A stretch of 64,000 bases of DNA. Source: DASTBU01 sp035711845 (GTDB lineage Bacteria; Acidobacteriota; Vicinamibacteria; Vicinamibacterales; 2-12-FULL-66-21). Location: assembly GCA_035711845.1 (NCBI GenBank), contig DASTBU010000059.1, positions 1 through 64,000 of the forward strand. The letters run 5' to 3'. Position 1 is the first letter of the stretch; every line of letters begins with the position of its first letter. Below, in pieces: positions 7,820 through 15,059 of the stretch. Made by a program: the position numbers and the translations under genes. The notes below the pieces were generated by a model, which saw only the letters and a list, made by a program, of their open reading frames with translations, was not told the DNA's origin and ran no database searches.

Positions 7820-9556
7820 CTATGTTCCCCTCTTCACCGGCGTCAGCCATTCCATCAGGCATTGCTCGACCTCATCCTTCGTCCTGGCGCGAAGCGCGCG
7901 GCCCGCGGCCTGCCTGGCCTCGGACGCCTTGAGCCCGCGCAGGACGCGCTTGGCCAGCGGAATGGCGGTGGGCGCCATGCTGAACTCGCGCAAGCCGAGG
8001 CCCACGAGCAGCGTCAGGAGCACGGGATCCGACGCCATCTCGCCGCACACGGCGACCGGCAGGCGGCCGTGACGGCCGGCGCGCACGACGAGGCGGATCA
8101 TCCGCAGGATCGCCGGATGCAGCGGCTCGTACAGCCGCGAGACACGATCGTCGGTCCGGTCCACGGCGAGACAATACTGGATCAGATCGTTGGTGCCGAT
8201 GCTGAAAAAGTCCGCCTCGGCTGCGAGCAGATCGGCCGTCAGCGCCGCCGAGGGCACTTCGATCATGACGCCAATCGGCAGGTCGGGAACCGGTTCGCCG
8301 TTGGCGCGAAGCGAGTCGGCGGCCTTGCGAACGGCCGTGCGGCCGGCGCGGAGCTCCTCGAGACCCGACACGAAGGGGAACATCACCCGCAGCGAACCGT
8401 GCTGCGCCGCGCGGAGGAGGGCCCGCAGCTGCGCCTGAAAGATCTCCTCGATGGCGAGGCTGAGGCGGATGCCGCGAAGGCCGAGCGGCGCGCGGGTGCC
8501 GTCGATGGCCGCATGGTCGATTCGCAGCTGTGTCTCGCTGACGTCGAACGTCCGGACGGTCACGCGCCGGCCGTTGGCGCTTTCCACCAGCTTCCGATAC
8601 GCGCCGTACTGCGCCTCCTCGGTGAGCGCCGCCTGGCCCCCGCCGGCGAGCAGGAACTCGGACCTGAACAGCCCGATGCCTTCCGCCCCGCGCTCGCTGG
8701 CGCGTCCGGCATCGTCGGGCGACTCGACATTGGCCTCCAGCCGGATCGCCACGCCGTCCTGGGTCACCGCCGGCAGCTCACGATACTCGTCCAGCGACTG
8801 CTCGTAGGCCCGCCGTCGTCTCTGGCGCGCCCGCACCTGATCGAGCGCCTCCTCGTCCGGATCGACGAAGACTTCGCCGCTCGTCCCGTCCACCGCGAGC
8901 AGGGCTCCTGGAGGAACGGTGGCACTCGCGTTGCGCAGACCCGCAACCGCGGGCACGCGGATGGATCGCGCCAGGATGGCGGTGTGATAGGTCCAGCTGC
9001 CCGTGTCGGTCACGACCGCGGCGAGCCGCTGCCAGTCGAGCTGCGCGATGACGGAGGGGGTGATCTCGTCGGCAACGAGCACGAGCGGGCCATCGAGATC
9101 CTTGAAGAGGTCCGACGGGTCGCCCGCGGCGCGGAGGTTCATGCACAGGCGCCCGACGACATCGGCGACGTCGCCCTTGCGCTCGCGGAGGTAGTTGTCC
9201 TCGGCCTGGTCGAACAGCGCCGAAATCTGTTCGAGGGCGCGCTGCAGCGCCGATTCTGCGTTGAGGCGCTCGGAGCGGATGATGGCCCGCGCCCGCTTGA
9301 CGAGCATCTCGTCGTCGAGCATCAGGAGTTGCGCGTCGAAGATATAGGCGTGCTCGGCGCCGGCGCTGCGGGAGATCCGCTCCTTGATCTGATGGATCTG
9401 CGCTCGCGAGCGTTCCCTGGCGTCGTTGAGTCGTTCGAGCTCGCGCTCCACGAGGAACGCGGGGACGCGGAAGCGCAGATCCCGCCACCCTCGCTTCAGC
9501 ACGAGCGCTTTGCCGATGCCGACGCCGGGCGACACGCCGAGTCCGGTCAGGCGCAT
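7820..9556 (-). CDS. ptsI: PTS enzyme I, phosphoenolpyruvate-protein phosphotransferase
   Basis: Transfers phosphate from phosphoenolpyruvate to HPr. It has 578 residues, the usual size. The N-terminal helical HPr-binding domain is followed by the phosphohistidine domain, where the active histidine is His191 in GSWTYHTAILARS. The PEP-binding barrel contains GIGLFRSEFLL, RTFDV and MIEVPSAALTADLLAAEADFFSIGTNDLIQY. The start overlaps the end of ptsH by 10 bases. No sugar-specific EIIB/C/D is found here, so its job is probably regulatory phosphorelay. Confidence 0.96.
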   Translation of the reverse strand: MRLTGLGVSPGVGIGKALVLKRGWRDLRFRVPAFLVERELERLNDARERSRAQIHQIKERISRSAGAEHAYIFDAQLLMLDDEMLVKRARAIIRSERLNAESALQRALEQISALFDQAEDNYLRERKGDVADVVGRLCMNLRAAGDPSDLFKDLDGPLVLVADEITPSVIAQLDWQRLAAVVTDTGSWTYHTAILARSIRVPAVAGLRNASATVPPGALLAVDGTSGEVFVDPDEEALDQVRARQRRRRAYEQSLDEYRELPAVTQDGVAIRLEANVESPDDAGRASERGAEGIGLFRSEFLLAGGGQAALTEEAQYGAYRKLVESANGRRVTVRTFDVSETQLRIDHAAIDGTRAPLGLRGIRLSLAIEEIFQAQLRALLRAAQHGSLRVMFPFVSGLEELRAGRTAVRKAADSLRANGEPVPDLPIGVMIEVPSAALTADLLAAEADFFSIGTNDLIQYCLAVDRTDDRVSRLYEPLHPAILRMIRLVVRAGRHGRLPVAVCGEMASDPVLLTLLVGLGLREFSMAPTAIPLAKRVLRGLKASEARQAAGRALRARTKDEVEQCLMEWLTPVKRGT

Positions 9557-9822
9557 GGTCCCTCGTCGAATCCGCGTCCCACGAGCAAGCAGAGCGCGTC
9601 GAGCGCGGTCTGCTCGTCGGCGCCGCTGGCCGAGATCCTGATGATGCTCCCCTGCCCTGCGGCGAGCAACAACAGGCCCATGATGCTCTTGCCGTCGATT
9701 TCGCGGTCTCCCCTGGCCACGCGGATGCGCGCCTTGTATCCGCTCGCACAGTGAACGAACCGTGCCGCCGCCCGTGCGTGCAGCCCGAGCGGATTGACGA
9801 TCGTCACGTCACAGCTCATCAT
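9547..9822 (-). CDS. ptsH: phosphocarrier HPr
   Basis: Phosphocarrier between enzyme I and EIIA. It has 91 residues. With the first of two adjacent Met codons as start, the histidine phosphorylated by EI falls at His15 (NPLGLHARAA) and the HPr-kinase target at Ser46 (GKSIMG). This is exactly the classical numbering, so I start at 9822. Ser46 and its context are intact, which matches the hprK gene in the same cluster. The start overlaps the EIIA stop (ATGA), and the end overlaps ptsI. Confidence 0.96.
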   Translation of the reverse strand: MMSCDVTIVNPLGLHARAAARFVHCASGYKARIRVARGDREIDGKSIMGLLLLAAGQGSIIRISASGADEQTALDALCLLVGRGFDEGPCA

Positions 9823-10253
9823 GCCTTCTCTCCGCGCAGCAGATCGGAAGCGACCCAGATCGCATTGCGGCCATCCTCGCGCATCTCGCGTGCGAGGGTG
9901 AGGAGATCCGTCTGGCGGGCGGGACGGGCCAGCTTGATGAGCATGGGCAGGTTCACGCCGGTGATTACCTCGACGTGCGGGCTCACGAAGGTGACCGCGA
10001 GGTTCGCCGGCGTCCCCCCGAACATGTCGGTGAGCACGAGCACGCCCGGCGGCCCCGGCTCCTCATTCTGGCTGATGGACGCCTGCACCCTGGCGATCGC
10101 CCGCCCGATCTCCTCCCGCGCGTGGTCCACATCGTCGTGCCACCCGATCGACACGGCGGCGAAGTGCGGCAGATCGCCCACGATCATCTCCGCGGAGTTC
10201 ACCAGCTCGGTGGCCAGCTGGCCGTGCGTCACGACGACGACGCCGATCTTCAT
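9819..10253 (-). CDS. PTS EIIA component, mannose (ManX) type
   Basis: Fructose/mannose-class EIIA that accepts phosphate from HPr. It has 144 residues and the whole is one EIIA-Man domain: MKIGVVVVTHGQLATELVNSA with active His10, then GVLVLTDMFGGTPANLA and TGVNLPMLIKLA. There is no fused EIIB and no membrane component nearby. It is translationally coupled to ptsH. Likely a signalling output of the phosphorelay rather than a sugar importer; its target is not visible from sequence. Confidence 0.92.
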   Translation of the reverse strand: MKIGVVVVTHGQLATELVNSAEMIVGDLPHFAAVSIGWHDDVDHAREEIGRAIARVQASISQNEEPGPPGVLVLTDMFGGTPANLAVTFVSPHVEVITGVNLPMLIKLARPARQTDLLTLAREMREDGRNAIWVASDLLRGEKA

Positions 10254-10265
10254 GGAATCGTGCCC

Positions 10266-10316
10266 ATTGCAGATTCGTCGATTACAGATTGCAGCTTGAA
10301 TGGGGATTGGGGATTG
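10266..10316. repeat. short heptamer repeat between rapZ and the EIIA gene
   Basis: GGGGATT is repeated twice at 10302-10315, immediately beyond the rapZ stop codon (10317-10319). On the transcribed strand this reads stop then CAATCCC CAATCCC. A second near-duplicate, TTGCAGATT / TTACAGATTGCAG, lies at 10267-10294. It is a weak member of the stop-adjacent arrays seen elsewhere in the window. Confidence 0.5.
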
Positions 10317-11231
10317 CTATTCATTCGCAATGTCCCTGTGGACGACTCGAATCCTGACCCCCTTGATCCCTGCCAGCCCCTTTCGGAGCGCTTCGGCGAT
10401 GGCGACCGACCGGTGCCTGCCGCCCGTGCAGCCTATTCCGATGGTGAGGTACGACTTGCCTTCGGCGACGTACTGCGGCACCAGGAACTTCAGCAGGTTC
10501 AGCGTGTGCCGCAGGAAGTCGTGCGTGGCTTCGGCGCGGTCGAGGTACCGGCGCACTTCGGCGTCGCGGCCGGTGTGCGGACGGAGCGCCGGGACGAAGT
10601 GGGGGTTCGGGAGGAACCGGACGTCGAACAGCAAATCGGAATCCACGGGGATGCCGTGTTTGAAACCGAAGCTGAGGATGGTGACGACGAGGCTCGCGCC
10701 GGGGGCGCGTCCGCTCGCCACGCCCGTGAACACGTGGCGCAGCTCGTGGACGGTCATCTCGGACGTGTCGAGCACGTGGTCGGCCATCCGGCGGATTGCG
10801 CGCATCGCCTTCCGTTCCTCCCGGATCCCTTCGATCGCGGATCGATCGGGCGCGAGCGGGTGCGGGCGCCGCGTCTCGCTGAAGCGCCGCACGAGCGTGC
10901 TCTCGGAGGCTTCGAGGAAGATCAGCACCGGGCTGAGGTGCCGCCGCGCCTTCAGGCGGGCGTAGATCGCCGGAAAGTCCTTCAGCAACCGGCCCTCGCG
11001 CACGTCCACGACCACCGCGGCCCGGGAGATCTCGCTGCCGGCCCTCAGGGTGAGCTCGGCGAGCATGGGCAGCAGCGTGATGGGCAGGTTGTCCACGCAG
11101 AAATAGCCGAGATCTTCCAGGGCGCGGATCGCCTGGGACTTCCCCGAACCGGAGAGGCCGGTGAGGACGACGAACCGCGACCTGACCGCTGTCCGCGCGG
11201 CTCGACGCGCGGCGTGCCGCTTTTCGCGCAT
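10317..11231 (-). CDS. rapZ: RapZ, RNase adapter / nucleotide-binding protein
   Basis: Nucleotide-binding protein that in Enterobacteria guides RNase E to GlmZ; elsewhere it is known as YvcJ. It has 304 residues. Walker A is GLSGSGKS at residues 25-32 and a Walker B-like segment is AAVVVDVREG. The C-terminal domain holds the conserved FGFKHGIP, DVRFLPNPHF and the signature IGIGCTGGRHRSVAIAE. Its start shares one base with the hprK stop (TGATG). The rpoN-hpf-PTS-rapZ order is widely conserved. Confidence 0.95.
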   Translation of the reverse strand: MREKRHAARRAARTAVRSRFVVLTGLSGSGKSQAIRALEDLGYFCVDNLPITLLPMLAELTLRAGSEISRAAVVVDVREGRLLKDFPAIYARLKARRHLSPVLIFLEASESTLVRRFSETRRPHPLAPDRSAIEGIREERKAMRAIRRMADHVLDTSEMTVHELRHVFTGVASGRAPGASLVVTILSFGFKHGIPVDSDLLFDVRFLPNPHFVPALRPHTGRDAEVRRYLDRAEATHDFLRHTLNLLKFLVPQYVAEGKSYLTIGIGCTGGRHRSVAIAEALRKGLAGIKGVRIRVVHRDIANE

Positions 11232-12223
11232 CAGAGATCCTCTCCGTGTTCGATCTCCGGTTCGCCTGGCGCGCTCAGCTGCTCGTTGAGCCTGTCGACG
11301 AGCCGCCTGGCGGCGTGGTGGCCGCGCGTGCGAAGCAGCTGATTGCGGGCGGCCACCTCGACGAGGATCGCGACGTTCCGTCCCGGGGCGACAGGCATTC
11401 TGATCATCGGGACGCGGATGCCGAGGAGGTCGTAGTAGTTGTCATCGACGCCCAGACGATCGTACTCGCGCCCCGGTTCCCATCGTTCCAGCTGCACGAC
11501 CAGCTCGACGCGCTTCGACGTGCGCGTGGAGGCCACGCCGAAGAGGTCCTGCACGTTGATCAGCCCGAGGCCGCGGATCTCCATGTGGTGCCGCGTGAGT
11601 TCGGGGCAGCTGCCGAGGACGAACGACTGCGCGCGGCACCGCAGCTCGACGGCGTCGTCGGCGACCAGGCGGTGCCCGCGCACGACGAGGTCCAGCGCGC
11701 ACTCGCTCTTCCCGATGCCGCTCTCGCCGACCACGAGCACGCCCAGGCCGAGGATGTCCATCAGGACGCCGTGGATGATTCCGCGCGCCGCCAGGTAGGC
11801 ATCGAGCACGGCGGACAGGCGGGCCATCGCCTCCGGCGTCGCGGCCCGCGTCCGGAGCAGCGGCACGCGGGCGCGGTCCGCTTCGGTGGGAATCTCTACG
11901 GGCATGCCGAACCCGTCCGTGATGAGGAGACCAGGCAGGTCGTGGTTGTTGAGGACGCGCCGCATCACGGCGGACCGATCCGGAGCTTCGAGCGATTCCA
12001 GGTAGCGAATCTCGCTCTCGCCGAACACCAGGATGCGGCCGCCGCGGAGGTAGGCGTCGAACCCCGACAGCGCCAGCCCGGTTTTCTGGGGGTGGGGGTT
12101 CGTGATGCGGCGATCCAGGCCGTCGGCTCCGGCGAGCAGCTCGAGGTCGAGGCTGCGCGAGTCGGCCAAATCCCGGAGTACGGTGGCCACCGTGACGCCG
12201 ACAGGTAGCGGGGACTCGGACAT
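11231..12223 (-). CDS. hprK: HPr kinase/phosphorylase
   Basis: Phosphorylates and dephosphorylates HPr at Ser46. I start at ATG 12223, giving 330 residues; the frame is open further upstream but that part is hpf shadow. The N-terminal domain contains ADGLDRRITNPHPQKTGLALSG split over two conserved blocks. The catalytic domain has Walker A GESGIGKS (166-173), the signature LVADDAVELR and MEIRGLGLINVQDLFG. The target serine is intact in HPr encoded 1.4 kb downstream. HprK is rare outside Firmicutes and some Proteobacteria and here takes the place of ptsN in the rpoN cluster. Confidence 0.95.
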   Translation of the reverse strand: MSESPLPVGVTVATVLRDLADSRSLDLELLAGADGLDRRITNPHPQKTGLALSGFDAYLRGGRILVFGESEIRYLESLEAPDRSAVMRRVLNNHDLPGLLITDGFGMPVEIPTEADRARVPLLRTRAATPEAMARLSAVLDAYLAARGIIHGVLMDILGLGVLVVGESGIGKSECALDLVVRGHRLVADDAVELRCRAQSFVLGSCPELTRHHMEIRGLGLINVQDLFGVASTRTSKRVELVVQLERWEPGREYDRLGVDDNYYDLLGIRVPMIRMPVAPGRNVAILVEVAARNQLLRTRGHHAARRLVDRLNEQLSAPGEPEIEHGEDL

Positions 12224-12246
12224 GTGGTCGCGGAACGACCCGTCGG

Positions 12247-12777
12247 CTAATCCGGTTCGATCAATCCGAAGTTGCCGTCCTTGCGCCGGTACAGGATGCT
12301 GACGGCCTCGGTGTCGGCATTGCGGAAGACGACGAAGGCTTCCGTGCCCGCGTCGACCTGCAGGGCGGCGTCTTCGACCGACATGGGTTTGATGGCATAC
12401 CGGGTGGCCCGGATCACGCGGCGGCTGTTGCCGGCCGGCTCGGCCGGGGCCGCGGCCGGCACCCGGGGGCCCGCCCCGCGCCGCTTGCGCGGGTCCCACT
12501 TGCTCTTGAGCGTCTGCGCCTGCTGCTCCAGCTTTTCGGTTGCCTGGCGCAGCGAGATGGGCCAGGCGCTGCCCTCCCCCAGCCCGCGCATCATGTGGTC
12601 GCCGCGCGCGTGGAGGATGACTTCGGCCCGGTGCCGGTATTTCTCCTTCGTGAGGATGACCTGCACCGAGACGACATGATCGTTCAGGAGGCGCCCCAGC
12701 TTGGCCAGCCGCTTGTCGATGAGCTGCCGCAACGGCGGTGTCACTTCGACGTTGCGGCCTGTGATGTCTACGCGCAT
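12247..12777 (-). CDS. hpf: ribosome hibernation-promoting factor, long form
   Basis: Binds and dimerises idle ribosomes. It has 176 residues, so it is the long form. The S30AE domain (about 1-95) starts MRVDITGRNVEVTPPLRQLIDKRLAKLGRLL, written here only as its first and last blocks: MRVDITGRN and KRLAKLGRLL. A charged, Ala/Pro-rich linker leads to the C-terminal dimerisation domain (about 115-176: KPMSVEDAALQVDAGTEAF, VFRNADTEAVSILYRRKDG). It lies directly downstream of rpoN, as in many Proteobacteria, and 23 bases upstream of hprK. Confidence 0.95.
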   Translation of the reverse strand: MRVDITGRNVEVTPPLRQLIDKRLAKLGRLLNDHVVSVQVILTKEKYRHRAEVILHARGDHMMRGLGEGSAWPISLRQATEKLEQQAQTLKSKWDPRKRRGAGPRVPAAAPAEPAGNSRRVIRATRYAIKPMSVEDAALQVDAGTEAFVVFRNADTEAVSILYRRKDGNFGLIEPD

Positions 12778-12781
12778 ATCG

Positions 12782-12874
12782 AGCTTCCAGCGTCCAGTTG
12801 CCAGCTTCCTGCCGTTCCTGGGGGCCAGCTCCGATCAACGAGCTGGGAGCTGGAAGCTGGTGGCTGGCAGCTGC
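12782..12874. repeat. AGCTTCC heptamer hairpin between rpoN and hpf
   Basis: Left arm at 12782-12809 is four heptamers (AGCTTCC, AGCGTCC, AGTTGCC, AGCTTCC). The right arm at about 12845-12872 is inverted heptamers (GGGAGCT, GGAAGCT, GGTGGCT, GGCAGCT). The right arm abuts the rpoN stop codon at 12876-12878. Same unit family as 47392-47447 and 54976-55137. Confidence 0.8.
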
Positions 12875-12875
12875 T

Positions 12876-14306
12876 CTAGAAGAGCACCTTTCTCTGGTTG
12901 GAGGTCGGAATCTTCAGCTCCTCGCGGTACTTCGCGATGGTGCGGCGTGCCAGCATCAAACCTTCCTTCTGCAGGATGCTGACGATCTTCGAATCGCTCA
13001 GCGGCTTGCGCGGGTCCTCGTTCTCGATGATCTTGCGGATGCGCTGCTTGATCGTGACCGACGAGACGCTCTCGCCGAACGAGCTGCTGATGCCGCTGTG
13101 GAAGAAGTACTTCATTTCGAACACGCCCTGCGGCGTGTGCATGTACTTGTTGTTCACCACGCGGCTGACTGTCGATTCGTGCATGCCGATGTCGTTGGCG
13201 ACGTCGCGCAGCACCAGCGGGCGCAGATATTCGATGCCATGGTCGAGGAACTCCCGCTGGAAGTTGATGATGCTCGTTGCAACCTTGTGGATCGTCTTCT
13301 GGCGCTGATCCACCGACTTGATCAGCCAGAGCGCCGACCGGAACTTGTCCTTCACGTACGCGCGCGTCTCGTTGTTCGCCTCGCCGCCGCTCTTGTCCAG
13401 CAGGCGGCGGTACACCGGACTGATCCGGAGCTGGGGCAGCCCCTCTTCGTTGAGAGCGGCCACGTACTGGTCCTCGACCTTCACCACGTAGACGTCGGGA
13501 ATCACGTACTGCGACTGGGTCGGGTTGTAGCGGCTGCCCGGCTTCGGATCCAGGTTCCGGATGATCTCGATGTGCTCTTTCAGATCCTCGATGCTCATGC
13601 CCAGCTTGCGGGCGATTTCGGGCACCTGGTGGTTCTGGAGCAAGCGAAGGTGTTCGGTGACGATCTTTTCCGCGGGCGTGCCTTCGAGCCCGATGTGGCG
13701 GAGCTGCAGCGTGAGACACTCCTGCAGGTCGCGCGCGGCGACGCCGATGGGATCGAACGTCTGAATTCTGTGGAGGGCCCGTTCGACGTCGTCAACCGGC
13801 CACTCCCCCATGGCCGCAATCTCCTCCACCGACGCCACGAGATAGCCATCGTCGTCGAGGTTGCCGATGATCGCAGTGCCGATCTCGCGCAGCGCATCGT
13901 CGTCGGTCTGCACCGAGAGCTGCCAGAGCAGATGGTCCGCCAGGGATCCTGACGTCGAGAGCGTGTTCTCGATGGGCGGGAGCTCCTTGACTTCCGAAGG
14001 CGTCCGAGAGCGGTACCCGTCGTCGAGATAATCCCCGAAGAAGTACTCGTAGTCCGCGTCGTCCCAGGTGTCGCTCTTCTGTGCGTCGGCCTTCTCCGCG
14101 TCCGCCTTTTCCGCCTGCTGCGGCTCGGCCGGCTGAAGTTCCTCGGTCGGGACCTCCTCGAGCAACGGGTTTTCGACCATCTCCTGATTCAGCAGATCCG
14201 CCAGCTCGAGGGTGGACATCGGCAGCAGCTTGATCGCCTGCTGCAGCGATGGAGTCAGAATGAGCTTCTGAACAAGTTTGGTGTGGAGTTTCTGCGAAAT
14301 CGCCAT
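12876..14306 (-). CDS. rpoN: RNA polymerase sigma-54 factor
   Basis: Alternative sigma factor that needs AAA+ activators. It has 476 residues. Region I is Gln/Leu-rich (LVQKLILTPSLQQAIKLLPM), followed by an acidic region II (about 50-110) and the core-binding domain. The HTH region has MHESTVSRVVNNKYMHTPQG. The RpoN box ARRTIAKYRE is at residues 453-462. An acidic run with AEKADAEKADAQ repeats lies at about residue 65. The window also encodes a sigma-54 activator (47.6-50.5 kb). It sits between lptB and hpf. Confidence 0.97.
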   Translation of the reverse strand: MAISQKLHTKLVQKLILTPSLQQAIKLLPMSTLELADLLNQEMVENPLLEEVPTEELQPAEPQQAEKADAEKADAQKSDTWDDADYEYFFGDYLDDGYRSRTPSEVKELPPIENTLSTSGSLADHLLWQLSVQTDDDALREIGTAIIGNLDDDGYLVASVEEIAAMGEWPVDDVERALHRIQTFDPIGVAARDLQECLTLQLRHIGLEGTPAEKIVTEHLRLLQNHQVPEIARKLGMSIEDLKEHIEIIRNLDPKPGSRYNPTQSQYVIPDVYVVKVEDQYVAALNEEGLPQLRISPVYRRLLDKSGGEANNETRAYVKDKFRSALWLIKSVDQRQKTIHKVATSIINFQREFLDHGIEYLRPLVLRDVANDIGMHESTVSRVVNNKYMHTPQGVFEMKYFFHSGISSSFGESVSSVTIKQRIRKIIENEDPRKPLSDSKIVSILQKEGLMLARRTIAKYREELKIPTSNQRKVLF

Positions 14307-14333
14307 GGGTATTCAGGACCCGCCTTCCCAATC

Positions 14334-15059
14334 TTAGTCCAATCGGAACTCAGCGCCGAGGTAAATTCGCTTGACCTCTTCGTCGGCAGCCAGGCTGTCG
14401 GGGGTCCCGCTCCGGAAGATCACGCCGTCGTGGACGATGTAGGCGCGGTCGGTGATGCGGAGCGTTTCCCGCACGTTGTGATCCGTGATCAGCACGCCGA
14501 TGCCGCGTGATTTCAGGTGGAAGATAATCTGCTGGATGTCGGTCACGGCGATCGGATCGATCCCCGCGAAGGGCTCATCGAGCAGCATGAACATCGGCGA
14601 AATGACCAGCGCGCGCGTGATCTCCACGCGCCGACGCTCGCCGCCCGACAGCGTATATGCCGGAGACTTCGCGAGCGGCGTCAGTCCCAGCTCCCCGAGC
14701 AGATCGCGCAGCCTGGTCCGGCGATCCACGCCGTTGGTAGCGATGGTCTCGAGGATCGCCAGAATGTTCTGCTCGACCGTGAGGCCCCGAAAAATCGACG
14801 GCTCCTGCGGCAGGTACCCGATGCCCTTCCGGGCGCGGATGTACATCGGATCTTCGGTGACGTCGTGGCCGTCGAGCAGCACGCGGCCCGAGTCCGGAGC
14901 CGTCAGCCCGACCACCATCGAGAACGTCGTGGTCTTGCCCGCACCGTTCGGGCCCAGCAGGCCCACGACCTCGCCAGACCGGATGTCGAGATTGACGCCC
15001 CGCACGACGGTGCGGCCGCCGTACGACTTGGTCAGATCCTGCGTGCGCAGTGTCGCCAT
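14334..15059 (-). CDS. lptB: LptB, LPS export ABC transporter ATPase
   Basis: ATPase of the LptB2FG complex that drives lipopolysaccharide extraction from the inner membrane. It has 241 residues. Walker A is GPNGAGKT, the signature is LSGGERRR, Walker B is FMLLDEPFAGIDP, and the switch histidine is in ITDHNVRETL. The start follows the stop of the lptC-lptA fusion with no gap, which implies coupled translation. LptF and LptG are not in the window. Confidence 0.95.
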   Translation of the reverse strand: MATLRTQDLTKSYGGRTVVRGVNLDIRSGEVVGLLGPNGAGKTTTFSMVVGLTAPDSGRVLLDGHDVTEDPMYIRARKGIGYLPQEPSIFRGLTVEQNILAILETIATNGVDRRTRLRDLLGELGLTPLAKSPAYTLSGGERRRVEITRALVISPMFMLLDEPFAGIDPIAVTDIQQIIFHLKSRGIGVLITDHNVRETLRITDRAYIVHDGVIFRSGTPDSLAADEEVKRIYLGAEFRLD

